From the NCBI RefSeq assembly GCF_026212465.1, contig NC_080056.1, positions 7,472,517 to 7,536,516 on the forward strand: 64,000 nucleotides of DNA, in the 5' to 3' direction. A program made the translations under genes and the position numbers. Each line of letters starts with the position of its first letter. The first letter of the stretch is position 1. The notes below the pieces were generated by a model, which was not told the origin of the DNA, did not search any database, and saw only the letters and a program-made list of their open reading frames with translations. This document shows positions 51,054 to 63,589 of the stretch, in pieces. The DNA comes from Amaranthus tricolor. Taxonomy: Eukaryota; Streptophyta; Magnoliopsida; Caryophyllales; Amaranthaceae.

Positions 51054-54000
51054 AACTAACTCCGCCCGAATTGGATGTTGTCCTAGGTGGTGTTGATGGA
51101 GAAAAACTTTGAAGCTTCTTCTTGTAATTGGAAGTGTAGTTGTAATTACAATTAAGAGATCCCTTGTCATTGTAGTAGTTATTCAAGGATCCTTCTGAGT
51201 CTGAATTTTTATGTCCTGTTTCTGCAATCCTCTTCCTCTTCAAATTTTCAGCCCAAAACTTTTTGGATGTTCCATTTATCTGAAAATTTTAATATAATGA
51301 GTAAACAAATACTTGTACACAAATTCCCTAATAAGACGAATTCATGTTTAGATCACCTCTATTCGACTTACTCAATGTACATTTTAAGGGGATGTTTGGT
51401 AATTGGCTGTTGGTTGTTGGCTGTTTTAGTTGGCCTATTTGACCAGCTGAAAATGTTGGTTGTTTTGTTGACATTTAAGCTAGCTGAATAAAGCTAATTG
51501 TTTTTGAAGATGCTCGGTAAATTAAGGTATTGACTGGCGGCTCTTTATTGGAGAAAACGTATGTCAACAAGCCAAAAGCTAATGAAAAACTGACTGAAAT
51601 ATCTTTTTTATTTTGGTTTAAAAGCTAGTTACCAAACACTTTTTTTTTGCTGTTTGACTAACCAACAAGCCAAAAGCCAAAATCCAATGTAGTAGCCTAA
51701 CTACCAAACACCCCCATGATCTTAAGTGATCAATTAGAGATATGTACTAATTATATACATTTGTTTCAGTAAATAAAACAAAAAAAAAGTACTTGTATGA
51801 GACGATCTCACTATGAAACGCACTCCATACATAGATTAAATGGCCTAATTAATACTCCCTCTAATTTTTTTCAATTGTCCTATTTAGTTTTTTGACACTA
51901 TTTATTGATCCTCTTAATTTATATTTTATTCTTAATCTAGGCGTCAAAATATAGTCATGTGGGATATTGTTTGATTCGTCTCAATGTAAATTTTATTAAT
52001 ATCAAATTTTTCGCACAATTAGAAATATTTAAAATTGAATTAGTACATTGAATAATGTGCCAAAACTAAATGTGACAATTGAAAAAAAATTAAGATGAGT
52101 ACAAACTATCAACATATGAATTTCTTGATTTGATCTGGATGAGACTTCTCTCGGAATTAGTTTGTAAAACAATTCCATATCTATTAATAAAGAATAGTTG
52201 TAATGAGTCAAAATCAGTTTCAATCCAAATCAAGTGAAGAGAAACAAGACGTACCGTGTATCAATAAAATACAATGCAGAGTACTCCAGCGAAAAAAGAA
52301 TAATAAAAGAAATACAATGTCCACAAAATTTATCTAAAAAACAAAGGCCATTGATAACAATGTGTTCTAAGAAATAATACAATGGGTATGATTAATATAA
52401 TTGTCATAATCAATTGGCGTATTGGGTATGATATTAAAAGATGACGTTATATATTAATAAATTAAATTAATGAAATTTAATAGAAAAAAAACTTGTCCAT
52501 GAAGTCCAATTCACAAAATAATATTTTTCCACACAAAATAATTTGTAAAGAAAACACATATTTGAAGATAAAATTCTTAAAAAAACTCCCTCAAATTCTT
52601 AAACAAAATTTTAAGTAGTAAAAATATTATTTATTGAATACAAACCTTGAGGGAGAAGTTATAGAAACTTTAAGCATTAAAAAAATACTAAAATAGAATT
52701 ATCATAGTGAAAATAATAGAGATCACAAGCATTTAAACAAATAAAGTAAAATTAGTAGAAAATATGTAAAGATATAAACAATATATGAATGTTGAAATAA
52801 AATTACTTCATATAGAAAAATGATTAAAGCTAATTTTATTCAAAAATGCCACCAACAAAAGGTTTTTGTTTTACCATTTAGAATTTCCTAATCAAACACC
52901 GTAATTTGTAAATCAACATAAAAGACAAAAAAATAGTAGGAACATAAACAAAACCAAAAAGGGTAAATAAAAATCACAAAATTCTCACCCTATTGAATCC
53001 TACCATATCAAGGCGATTTATTAAGTTCACAAATCACCGTTATTACTAAGACCTTCTTGCAACCATTATGACATAATTACTTATTATTGGTGTCAATGGT
53101 ACGTAAGGGTCTTGTTCATAGGGGTATTGATGGATAGAATAGGCAAATATTACCTTGTTCAAATTACTTAATTGGTTGTTTTAACAAACTCATTTATCAA
53201 ACACTATAATTTAATTATTTGACCACTTAACTATCTATTTGGAAATACAAGATAATCTAGTTATCGAAACACCTGATCTGAAATTAATCTGATGACTCGA
53301 ATAAAGTTATAAACAACTTTAGATATATATAGCAAAAAAACATGGGTGATAAGGTAAAGCTAGAAGTGTATTAAGAGTAGCAAAGAAAAGTCATAATCAA
53401 CATGATGGGGTGGCACAAGAAGAGTGGTTAAAGTGAAAGGTCAAAAGCTTAATAGTATAAGCAACCCATGCTAATACTTAGTACTTCTACTTACCAAAAT
53501 AGTGAGGTGGCCTTGATTGAACAAGACACTTGTGGTTCTCAAAAATCAAGATTTTATTTTTACAATTGCCTTTCCTTTCTTGATCAATACTTTGGTTTTA
53601 TTATCTTAATAATATGCTTTTAGTTAGTGTTAATTAAATCTCAATTTCTAAATCTCCCAACAAGCAAATTGTTATATCCTATAAATACGTGCCTAATTAA
53701 TCAAAATATTAATATTCTTTTTATAATTATCTTTATTTTAGTACATTCTCCGCCACTAAACTACACTAAGACAAGATTTGATTTTCGATCATTAAAATAA
53801 AATTTTTATTAATGTTCATAATTTGAATTTGAACTGAAAATAAATTAAAAAACAAGTAAAAATATATAAAAATTAAATAAATTAATGAATGGAATCAAAA
53901 AGAAAGAATATGTAATAATTTCTATATAAAGCAAGTGGAAAAAACAAAATCCCCAAAAAAAGAAAAGAAGAGAAAAGAAAGCAAACCTTGCAAGAAAGTG

Positions 54001-55212
54001 AGCAAAAAGAGAAGGAATCAAGGAGGCTACGGTGACAAACGAGGCAGGTGTTAGTAACACCTTTTCCAGGACGTGGTTGTGGACGTTCATTCAAGAACAC
54101 AATACGAGCACTATTAATTATGTATGTTTGTATTCCTGTTATGTCCACATATTTCTGTATCTCATTTACTCTTATCACATCATGGTAAGACGACCGTCTT
54201 ATCTGCACAACAATAATAATATTTCATTATCCTTTAATCAATCAATCAATAACTCCTTATCAATATGTCCTATTTTTATCAAAAATTATAACAAAATTAC
54301 TATTATAATATATAATATATCATAAACTCTCATCAAATTAGTTCTTTAACTTGCTATTAAACCATTGAAAAAAAAAATCAATACCAACCATTGATGATCA
54401 AATAAGAAAATAAGAAGTATAGAAAAAGAATTTAAGGCTCTAATACCATATTAAAAAATCAACTCAATTAGTTAAAATCTTAAAATATGTTATATGTTTG
54501 GTTTAGTGATCCGGTGATAATAGAAATAATTTATATTATAAAATTTCATCAAAAGTTTTATATCATTATTTTCATGGTAATGAAACTTTAATCGCAAAAT
54601 AATTTTTTTTTTTTCCAAATTTTCATTATCATCTAATACCACCTCTTCTAATAATAATGCATTAGAATTAATTTTATGAAAAAGCGAAATGATTGAATAA
54701 AAAGCGAAATAATTGAGGTTGGACAAGCATATCCATCAAGATAGCCTAGAGATTTTTCGACTAAAATTATACTAATTTTTTATTTTCATTACCGCTATTT
54801 ATTACCACCTACCAAACAAACCGTAACAATTTCGGTCAATAACATACACCTTAGAGAAGCTACAATCAGGATCATACATAACTATCATACCCTTATCAAT
54901 TGAGATAAGAAGATTGCGACCAGTGAAACAGTTAAACAATAAATGAATAAGTAATAAGGTAAACAAAAGAACCTGAATAGAATGATGATCTTTATGGGAA
55001 GATAAACAAACGCAACAAAGAGCACCATTCATACAATCCAAACAATACATATTACATTCGGATTTATGAGCATCAGGGTGAATCTTACATTGCCCAAAAA
55101 AACTAGTTCTTAAAAGGGGATTTAACCAAATGGGCCATTTCCTATTTTCTTCTTCCTTTTCTTCCCTTATTATTCTTCCCACTTCTACTTCTTCCTCTGT
55201 TATTATTCCCAT
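50983..55212 (-). CDS. PLATZ: PLATZ-type zinc-binding transcription factor
   Basis: Three exons, 55212-54973, 54202-53987, 51279-50983; 753 nt, 250 aa, both introns GT-AG and phase 0. After an acidic N terminus comes the PLATZ core [43 protein letters not shown], then in exon 2 [60 protein letters not shown]. The Cys/His pairs are the family's zinc ligands. Exon 3 is Ser/Asn-rich with KRKR basic clusters and the typical C-terminal [18 protein letters not shown] proteins are plant-specific nuclear, AT-rich-DNA-binding regulators; the targets of this one are unknown. The last intron is 2.7 kb and holds two MITEs. The C-terminal motif is repeated downstream of the stop. Confidence 0.95.
51388..51715. 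mobile_element. MITE with GGGGTGTTTGGT-type ends
   Basis: The ends GGGGATGTTTGGTAATTGGCT and (complement) GGGGGTGTTTGGTAGTTAGGC are inverted repeats, and inner TTGGCTTTTGGC/GCCAAAAGCC words also pair. No clear target duplication. It lies in PLATZ intron 2. Confidence 0.75.
51853..52101. mobile_element. Stowaway-like MITE
   Basis: 249 bp with inverted repeats of about 45 bp: left TACTCCCTCTAATTTTTTTC then AATTGTCCTATTTAG; the right end complements it as GTACTCATCTTAATTTTTTT then CAATTGTCACATTTAG. TA termini. Lies in PLATZ intron 2. Confidence 0.85.
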
Positions 55213-56973
55213 TTTTTTTTTTGTTTTTCAGAATGGGTTTTTGGGTTTAATTTGTATTGATTTATATTAGGAATTTAATTAATTATTTGGTAGATAATGA
55301 TCTGACGATCATAAATAAAGAATGGTATGCGAATAGGATGTGTGGGTAGAAAGTAGCAAACTCAAAAGACGGTGAGAGAAATGACTAATACTGATAAATG
55401 ATAATGGATGATGAGCTAGTTTATGGTGAAAGTGGGGGGAAATATATTAATAAATAATATTAAGAATATTAATATTATTATATATAAATAAATGATTTAA
55501 AAGAGTATATTACTTTTCTTTGTTATTATTTTTAGTGGGTGGAATTTCTAGTCGTGCTTATCTTCTCCCCCCTTCTTTTTCATTTTCAAATATCGCCTAT
55601 GTCACCTTTCTTTCTTAGTCCATTACAAATTAAATAAATGATTAAAGATAATTTGTAATTGTGATATTATATAGATATAAATCATCTTCTTGACTTTATC
55701 AGTATAGTCTTGTCTTGTTTTGCTTTCTTCTATAAGTATTTTTTTGGGCTGAGAGATTTTTTTGGACATATTATTTTTTACGGGGATTGATTATATTTGT
55801 CTTTTTTATTCTTTTTCGATCCTTATCATAGTTTTTATGAACAAAAATACACTGGATATGATAATACTCTGAGTATGATGATGAGGAGTTATTATAACTT
55901 AAAAAGCTATACTTGTGTTCAAAAATTAGTAGGATAAAAGAAATTTGTCAAGAAATAAAAGAGAAAAATAAATTAATTTATTATAAAGTAAAAAGTAAAA
56001 AAATAGTTAAATTTATAGAACCTCAAAAATAAAAATCATAACAAAATCAAAATGAGCATAGTATGTAAATCTAGTTAATCAAATTGTCTGAATTTTGAAC
56101 AATTTGAGATCAAGTATATGGCGTATGGTATATAAATAAATACTTACCTGTTGGTTTTGGGTACACAATTATAAGAACAAGTGCACCTAGGAGGCTAGGA
56201 ATATTAATTAATAGAAGTATAAAGGCATTCTAGTCTACTCTAGTCTAGTAGTTTATAAAATGCTTGTTGATATATACTTCCTCCGTTATAAATTACATGC
56301 AACGTTTATTTTTTAATGCAGTCTAATACACTAATTAATTCTTAATATTTTTAATTATGCATGATAAAAAATAATAAAAATTTGATATTTATAATCTTTG
56401 CAATGAAACAAATCAAACAAGATTCGATTGACTATGTTTTAACTTATAGATAAAAAACTAATCAAAAATTAAGAGTGACGAATTACGAATGAATAGGGTC
56501 ATTTTTCGCAACATTGTGGAACGAAGTACCTTGCATAATTTACATGTAGTTGGGATGAAAAAGTAGCATTATAATAAAAATATTCCTAACTATTTTTTAT
56601 ATTTTATTTTTACCATATATCATTTATTTTTAATTTATTTTTAATTTATATTTTATTTTTATGTTATATAAATTTAATCGTAATCAAATGGAATATATTT
56701 TGATTGCTCTCAATGTAATTTTATTATTACAATTTCCAATTATTCACAAATAGAGTAGTAAAAAAGCAAATTAGTGTGTTAGATAGCATGTAAAAGTAAA
56801 TGAACATTTAAAAAAAATACTTGCAATACTTTCAAAACATATAACTAGATTAATTAATATTTTGAGTAGAAATTATAAAAAATTAATTTATTGAAACTAT
56901 ATATTGATTAGAATTTAACAAAATATCAACAAAAAAATTTGTTAAGATAATTTCCAAGTGATTATCAAACCAA
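55213..56973. other. PLATZ upstream region, no gene seen
   Basis: AT-rich. A possible Stowaway-like fragment with TACTTCCTCCG and CGAAGTAC ends is at about 56277-56527. No supported coding frame. Confidence 0.5.
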
Positions 56974-59008
56974 AACTTTGATAAACCTCGTTTTTGCCTT
57001 TTATTTAAGTATAATATTGGTTTATCATTCCTTGAGTTTTCGTGCATTTCCATTGTTTTTGGTTGGTTTTACGCTCTTTATAGGGTAGCATGTTTGTTGC
57101 TTGGTTTTGCAGAATGATCACCTATTTTCGAGCTTTAAAGCATGCTTGCTTGGAGGAAGCATGGATTAAAGCCGTAGTAGAAATAAGACCAAGAGGTGGA
57201 GAAAAGTCTAACCCGAACAAAGCAAGAAGCATCACTTATGGAAAGTCAACTTAAGTGTCGATGGAGGTCAAGTCACTCAGATTTTGGTGGATATCTTGAT
57301 GAAAGACAAAAGTTGAATTCGTTAGTTTCGAATCGACTGCTCACACATCAAATTCGGAGTTATAACGAAGGAGATAGAGCGTTTTCAAAATAATATGCCG
57401 AAAGAGAAGGAGACCCGATCTTATGAGAGTGGTGTTCCAGAATGTTTGTGACATTTACATTGGAGATCGATCGATCAGCCCCCAATTGGATCGACCGATC
57501 GATCGCAAATCATCCCAATCCCCACTCCATGCGTGCAGCAGTAAGCTCCTAAACAGCCAACAGCAAAAATGTAGCTATAGAGGAATTGACCCCGCGACCT
57601 CCTACACGCGCACAGAAAAAACCCCTAAACCAACTGAGATGCCTTGTACTTGTGGTACCTTTCACGCAAGATAAATATCAACTCATATTTTCAGGCCCAT
57701 TTTTCAGCGAACACAATCTTTCAAAGCACGCGCTTTATCAGTGTTCGTTTCAGATTTTTCTCAACACATTCAACATATATTTCCACAATTTTTAGGGTAA
57801 TTTTCTCATTATCATTAGGGTTTAAATAGGAGTAATTGAAAGAGTTTAGGGGAGAATCTTAGTTTTTCATTTTTTGTATTTTGTCCTTCTCCATTAAACC
57901 CTAGGTTTTAATATTTTATTATTTTTTTATTTTAGCTTAATTTCTAGTAATTAAATCTTCAAATTTATTGTTCCACTTAGTTTATTTTTGATACCTCAAC
58001 ATTATTGGTAATAGTTTGAAGCTTGCAAACCATTATCATGGAGTTTCAATCTTAGGCTTTTTATGGGTTTTGTTTCTTTTCTTAAATCTCTTTGAATCTA
58101 TCTCCTAGTTTTTGGTAATCTTTAATTTTAATTTTTTTAGTATTTCATTATTATGTATTTGTTCATTTTAGCTATCTCATGATATTGCTTTATTTTTTTT
58201 TTTTTTATTATTTTACTCTTGTCTCTTTCATATATATGTTGTTGGTACTTAAATGCTTATATTATATGTTGTAAGTTGTGATTATGAGTAGTCAATAGTT
58301 AGTTAGGGATTGGTATTAGCTCAACCTTGTTGATGGCTTGATAATGGTGTAATATTGGTTGATATTGGTTTTAATGGAGACTTAGGAGGAGGGTTTCTTC
58401 ATTCATTGCGAGAAGATTGCCATGGTTGCTTTTGGGAGACCAACGAAGGTTGGATCCCGGAGTAACCTAAACCCTTGCTCAATGAATGGAGTCGGGTGCA
58501 AGGGCTCAACGAGAGTTGAACCTTGCAATCGCCCCTTCAACTAGGAGTTTTCCCCTCGACCTACGAGAGTAGGAGAGGATTGACGTATAGTGGATATTTG
58601 TTGCTCGATTCTCTTGTCTTTACTCATGAGAGTGAGGAGGATGAGATTCTCAGAGGTGATTCCAAGACTGATCCAGGAACAGATCACTATTTGTATTGTG
58701 TTTCACTTCTCTCTAATCAAACCAAAGGAATCAAAACCTCTACCATAGGTTAGCAATCACAAGTGAGTTAACCCTATCCCATTGCTTCTTTGTTTGTTAT
58801 TTTCATAGTTTTAGTTGTAGTCTAGCTCATTACCAATCTTCCATACATGATTCTCCAACACCTAAAGAGGCCCTAAGTTTTGCACTTGTCTCCCTGTGGA
58901 TCGACTCCCTACTTGTCACTACACTTGTGTAGTTATAGTTAAGAGTGTTTATAAATTTTGTTTGATTAGAAGCTTTAGCACGACATAAAAAAGCCATTTA
59001 TCAAACTT
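56974..59008 (+). mobile_element. 2.0-kb solo LTR of a Ty3/gypsy element
   Basis: The LTR is 56979-59003, starting TGATAAA and ending TTTATCA, with target duplication AACTT (56974-56978, 59004-59008). The opening TGATAAACCTCGTTTTTGCC and the late string TCCCTGTGGATCGACTCCC (from 58891) are hallmarks I associate with long LTRs of the Athila/Tat branch. No internal region or partner LTR is present, so it is solo. The short frames inside are not genes. It also contains an AGATCGATCGATC / GATCGACCGATCGATCGC palindromic patch near 57465-57508. Confidence 0.85.
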
Positions 59009-60059
59009 ATAAAAACGATGATTTGGTTATTTGACTCCTTCATTTTTGTTTAGTGTAAAATTAATTCCTTTAACTTTTAAATAATTATAATTGACTCTAA
59101 CTTGTTACTACTGAGAAATTAAATCCTATTATTTCTTTTTATGATTCTTTTATAATTATTTATCCAACAACAACAAGACTATAGAGCATTATTCGACAAT
59201 AAAAATAAAGTAAATAAAAAAATATCTCATAACATGAGTAAATAAATTTTTAGTTTTTGTTTATATGGAAAGAAAATAGAAATATGCAACGTTATTAGAA
59301 AACTAATGGATATGAATGTCTCACTTAGAGGTGTTCATTCGGATTTTGTATTTTGGGTCAATTCAAATCGGATTTTGTATGCACATTAGTTTTTACATAC
59401 TAGTATATGAACTTTTAAGCAGAGTCAAATCAAATTCGATTACCAATTTGGGTGAAAATTGAATTATCGAGTCTATTTTGAACACCTCTAGTTGCGCTGT
59501 TATAATAGAAGCCTAATCCAACAATCAAATACGTGATCTGACTGAATGTTTTATTATTTTACCTTTTATTTTCTCTTATGAAGTTATAATAATTATCTAA
59601 AACGTCAATCTTCCAAAATTTTTTTAAAAATTAAATTCAGCAAATCTTGTATAAGATCGTCTCACCTTGACACGGATCCATACAAACAGTCCAAAGTTAA
59701 ATTTACTTATCAGTTAGCTAAATAAAATAATTTAAAAAAATTAAAAATTAAATGAGCTCATATTATGGGGTGTTAATAAAAAAATTTGCGAACCTAAAAA
59801 TAGCTAAGGCAAGTATGAGAATAAGTTTCAGATTCCCTAACCAAAAACGGGCCATGGCCCACGGGGGAAGAGTTGCGTTCTCTTTAAGGAACTTCATCTT
59901 CTCACGTGCTATCCTCCAATTTAGAAGTAGTTCTCTATTTTCTTAAGTTTTCTATTAAAGTAACATGTTATCCATATTTAAGTAGCAAATTCTAAAGGTA
60001 TATAAATAAAAATATAAGTATTAGTAGTATAATGTTTATTTTTTTCCTTTTTTATTTAC
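59009..60059. other. Intergenic AT-rich region, no gene seen
   Basis: No repeat structure or coding frame that I can support. Confidence 0.5.
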
Positions 60060-60471
60060 TACTTCTTTCATTTCTTAATTCAGTTTCTACAAGAAATATT
60101 CAAAAAAATTGAGAAAAATAGGATCTCTTATATAGTAAATATAATATTTTATTAAATAATAAATTCGTTGGAAGAAAAGTGGAGATCATATCATAAACAA
60201 TAAAAAATTATCAAAATAAAGTTTGTGAAAAAAATATGAAGACCACAACTAATAAAAAATGTTTTAAAAAATCATTATAAGAAATATAAAAATATTAAAA
60301 TAAAGTTAGTGAAAAATATATAGAGATCATAAGCATTATTAAAATATTAAAATAAGGATGAACAAGATTAATTTTTATCCAAAATTTGTGATATAAATAA
60401 AAAGATTCTTATGAGAATAACAATTGAAACATAAAAAATGACAAAGGAGAACTTAAAAAATGGAGAGAGTA
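60060..60471. mobile_element. Stowaway-like MITE
   Basis: 412 bp; ends TACTTCTTTCATTTCTTAA and (complement) TACTCTCTCCATTTTTTAAG form inverted repeats with TA termini. AT-rich interior without coding capacity. Confidence 0.65.
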
Positions 60472-60831
60472 TTATTTTTAATTTTATTCTATTCAACTCG
60501 TTTTGCAACATTTTTATGTTTAGATGATGTGATGCTAATTTTTGTTATTTGTTACTATCTTAGAGGGACATAAAAGCATCTATTTTTTTATTTAGTTTAA
60601 TTATAAATAATAAAAAGAATTGAAAATAGAGATAATAAAAAAAGGTTAGGTTGGGTGGATAATGGCCAGCACACATAAGACGTAGATCGCAAATGGAGAT
60701 GTTGCCAAGTGTCTTATTGGATGTTGCCACAATGCCACTTGGTCTGTTAAACTACCACGTACTCATCTCTCACTGCTCTCTTTTATTATTATTTTATTTA
60801 TTATTTACTTTCATATAGCCTATAGGTTACT

Positions 60832-61419
60832 CTAAATACTAGGGTGTTTAAAACTGGATATCGGGTCGACCCGAATTTGGAAATTCGGTTTTTCGGATAC
60901 CTAAAAACGTGATCCGATTCCGACCCGGATTAAACTGGATATCCGGATTTCGGATACCCCGATTTAAACCGGATCGATTCGGATAGCTGGCTTTATTAGA
61001 ATGTTTTTTTTTTTGTCTTTTTTTCATTTAACCATGCATTTTTTATCTCTATTTTTATTTATAATATTTTTTAATATAAAATTCAATTACTAACTCGTTA
61101 AAAATATTTAGAAGACAAATTAAGAAAATTAAAGAATAATATTATTATACATTGGTTTAAGTAAGAACAATTATAAAAAAATATATGCGCGAGAAAATTT
61201 ATTAAAATTCGATCCAAGATTTGCTTAATAGATACCATCATTATTTTATTTACGAAAAACGTAAAAATAAAAAATAACCGGACACCGGATATTCGGTTTC
61301 CAAAAATATGTGACCCGAATCCGATTTAAAAATCGAGTATCCTATTCGAATTATCCGGTTTTAGAAAGTCGGATACTAAATAATCCGAATCATGTTTTTT
61401 TGCACACCCTTGCTAAATA
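60832..61419. mobile_element. hAT-type MITE
   Basis: The 574-bp element (60839-61412) is flanked by CTAAATA (60832-60838, 61413-61419), 7 bp visible of a probable 8-bp duplication. The ends CTAGGGTGTTTAA and (complement) CAAGGGTGTGCAA match hAT termini. Both subterminal regions are full of CGGATATCC/GGATACC words that are inverted between halves. Confidence 0.82.
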
Positions 61420-62218
61420 CTACCTCATTGTTTTAAGCACCCATTTTAACATTATTTTTAGTTATCCTTCATTACAAGTTTTAAAATATGTATTCTCTCT
61501 GTTCAGTTGGTATTTTATAAGAAAAAGTGGGTATTTTATAAGAAAAAGGTAGACAATGATAATAAATAAAAAAGATAATAAACTTTATAAATGAAAATAA
61601 AAAAGTTAAAATGTATGAATAAAATTAAAATAAGCAATAATGAGTCAGTAATGAGTCATTTAAGTATGACGGAAAAAAATAGCAAATACTGCAAATGGTG
61701 CAGGGAGAATAACAGCTAGTAATATATCTTTTGTTTCACGAGTTTTGCTTTACTTTTTTTATTTGTTTTATTAGTTTTATTATTTTTGTTTTGTCATTGA
61801 TTAATACTTTATTTTTTTAATATTTATTAATATATTTAATTTATTTTTCATTATATCATCATATTTCTTTTACAATTATCTATTGAAATATTTATTTTTC
61901 TCACTTATCTTGGGTTGCTTACAAATTGTATTTATAGCAAAAATTATAAAATATTTCCTCTGTTTTTTAATATTCTTTCCATTTAAAATATTTTATTTTG
62001 AAGAAAGAGTTTTGATTAAGATTATTAAAACATATATAGATGATAAAATATCTCCATGTGAAATCTCGTAAGATTTATCTTAACTTTTTTACTATATAAT
62101 TTTAATAATCTTTTATGATGCGTATTTAGAGTTATTAAGACTCAAAATTTAATTTAAAAATTGTATAAAAAATAAACCAGAAGTAAAAAAACTTGATGAG
62201 TAGAAGGTATCTCTTACA
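61420..62218. other. Intergenic AT-rich region, no gene seen
   Basis: One short direct repeat (GGTATTTTATAAGAAAAAG twice near 61508-61549). Nothing else. Confidence 0.5.
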
Positions 62219-62346
62219 TTTACAAAGGGTGTTGCTAAACTTCACCACCCTTTTCATTTTTTCGCCACCCCCTCCAAATGAAATTACGAATTTACCCCTA
62301 ATTTTTTAAAAATTACAATTTTGCCACTCATTTCAAATTTTTTATT

Positions 62347-62390
<44 letters not shown>

Positions 62391-62448
62391 TAATAACAAC
62401 AATAATAAAATTAAATAATAATAATTATTATTCAAAAAAAAAAAAATT

Positions 62449-62541
62449 GAGTCGCCCAAAATTGGGCGACTTAACCATGGTCGAGTCGCCTAGATCTGGG
62501 CGACTCGACCATGGTTCAGTCGCCCAATTTTGGGCGACTCA
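62449..62541. repeat. GAGTCGCC palindrome cluster, left arm
   Basis: Three partly diverged units of the type AGTCGCCCAAAATTGGGCGAC, each itself palindromic, are linked by ACCATGG. They are bounded by an A run on the left and a T run on the right, so the cluster alone can fold. The same cluster occurs inverted at 62909-63004. Confidence 0.9.
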
Positions 62542-62606
62542 ATTTTTTTTTTTTTTTTGGAAAATAATAATAATAATAATAATAATAATAATTTATAGAT
62601 TAATGT

Positions 62607-62680
62607 GATCTATTAGCTCAGTTGGTTAGAGCGTTGTACTATTAACGTGAAGGTCACAGGTTCGAGACCTGCACAAGCCA
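62607..62680 (+). tRNA. tRNA-Ile-like gene, probable pseudogene
   Basis: 74 nt with an intact D arm (GCTC/GAGC), A box TAGCTCAGTTGG, B box GGTTCGAGACC and discriminator A. The sequence tracks plant tRNA-Ile(AAT), but the anticodon loop reads CTATTAA (anticodon ATT, nominally Asn) instead of CTAATAA. The anticodon stem ends in an A-C mismatch and the acceptor stem has two mismatches, so a functional tRNA is unlikely. Confidence 0.6.
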
Positions 62681-62742
62681 TTATTTAATAATTATTAATT
62701 TTTTATCATATTTATAATAAAAAATTAATAATTATTAAATAA

Positions 62743-62816
62743 TGGCTTGTTCAAGTCTCGAACCTGTGACCTTCACGTTATTAGTACAATGCTCTAACCA
62801 ACTGAGCTAATAGACC
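62743..62816 (-). tRNA. tRNA-Ile(AAT)-like gene, probable pseudogene
   Basis: The mirror partner of the plus-strand copy, 62 bases away. The anticodon loop CTAATAA gives AAT, the normal plant nuclear Ile anticodon. The D arm is intact; the T stem has one mismatch and one G-T pair, and the acceptor stem has mismatches. The two copies converge: their 3' ends face the palindrome centre. Confidence 0.6.
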
Positions 62817-62908
62817 ACATTAATTTATAAATTACTATTATTAGTATTAATATTATTAATATTAATATTATTATTATTTTCCAAAAAGAAAAAAAAAAAA
62901 AAAAAAAA

Positions 62909-63004
62909 TTGAGTCGCCCAAAATTGGGCGACTGGACCATGGTTCAGTTGCCCAATTTTGGGCGACTCGACCATGGTTCAGTCGCCTAATTTTGGGCGAC
63001 TCAA
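62909..63004. repeat. GAGTCGCC palindrome cluster, right arm
   Basis: Inverted counterpart of 62449-62541, again three units joined by ACCATGGT, with small differences (GTTGCCC in one unit, GTCGCCTAA in another). Confidence 0.9.
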
Positions 63005-63060
63005 CTTTTTTCTTTTTTTTTTTGAATAATAATTATTATTATTTAATTTTATTATTGTTG

Positions 63061-63115
<55 letters not shown>

Positions 63116-63167
63116 TGTTATTATTATTATTAATTTTATTTATTATTATTATTTAATTTTATTATTG

Positions 63168-63202
<35 letters not shown>

Positions 63203-63589
63203 AATAAGAAATTTGTAAGGAGTGACATTTTTGTAATTTTTTAAACTACAGGGGCAAATACGTAATTTTAGAGGGTGGCGAAAATATGAAAAGAGGTGGC
63301 GAACTTTAAAGATTGGGTTTACAAATAACATCATCTATGGATGGATCCGGAAATTTAAGGATGTAGTTGCACAATTCTCAAAGAATGAAAGAATTGAATC
63401 AACTGCAAGGATCGATAAGCATGAACGACTTTTCAAATTTCAATCCTAAAAAGTTTCTAGCGAAAAAAACAAAGATTTTTCACATTTTTTTCACTAAATT
63501 TTACATTCCCACAAAATGTGTATTTGTAATACATTGAACGGTCGGTCTTCTGAGATAGCATATCTTTGAAATACGTCTCTTATGTCCAA

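Larger units (their letters stand above)
62219..63325. mobile_element. 1.09-kb palindromic element carrying two tRNA-Ile-like genes
   Basis: The element 62227-63317 has an 8-bp duplication TTTACAAA on each side (62219-62226, 63318-63325). The left and right halves are imperfect reverse complements around a centre near 62709. From outside in, each arm holds a CACC-rich terminal block (TTCACCACC / GGTGGCGAA), a conserved AATTACG...TTTACCCC-type block, ATA repeats, a cluster of GAGTCGCCC/GGGCGACTC palindromes joined by ACCATGGT, more ATA repeats, and a tRNA-Ile-like sequence. It has no protein-coding capacity and looks like a large foldback MITE that captured or arose from a tRNA gene. The superfamily is not clear. 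Confidence 0.85.

Noticed and set aside
57196..58753. Several 60-83 aa frames as candidate genes
   Set aside because: All lie within the 2.0-kb solo LTR and share no splice or domain logic.
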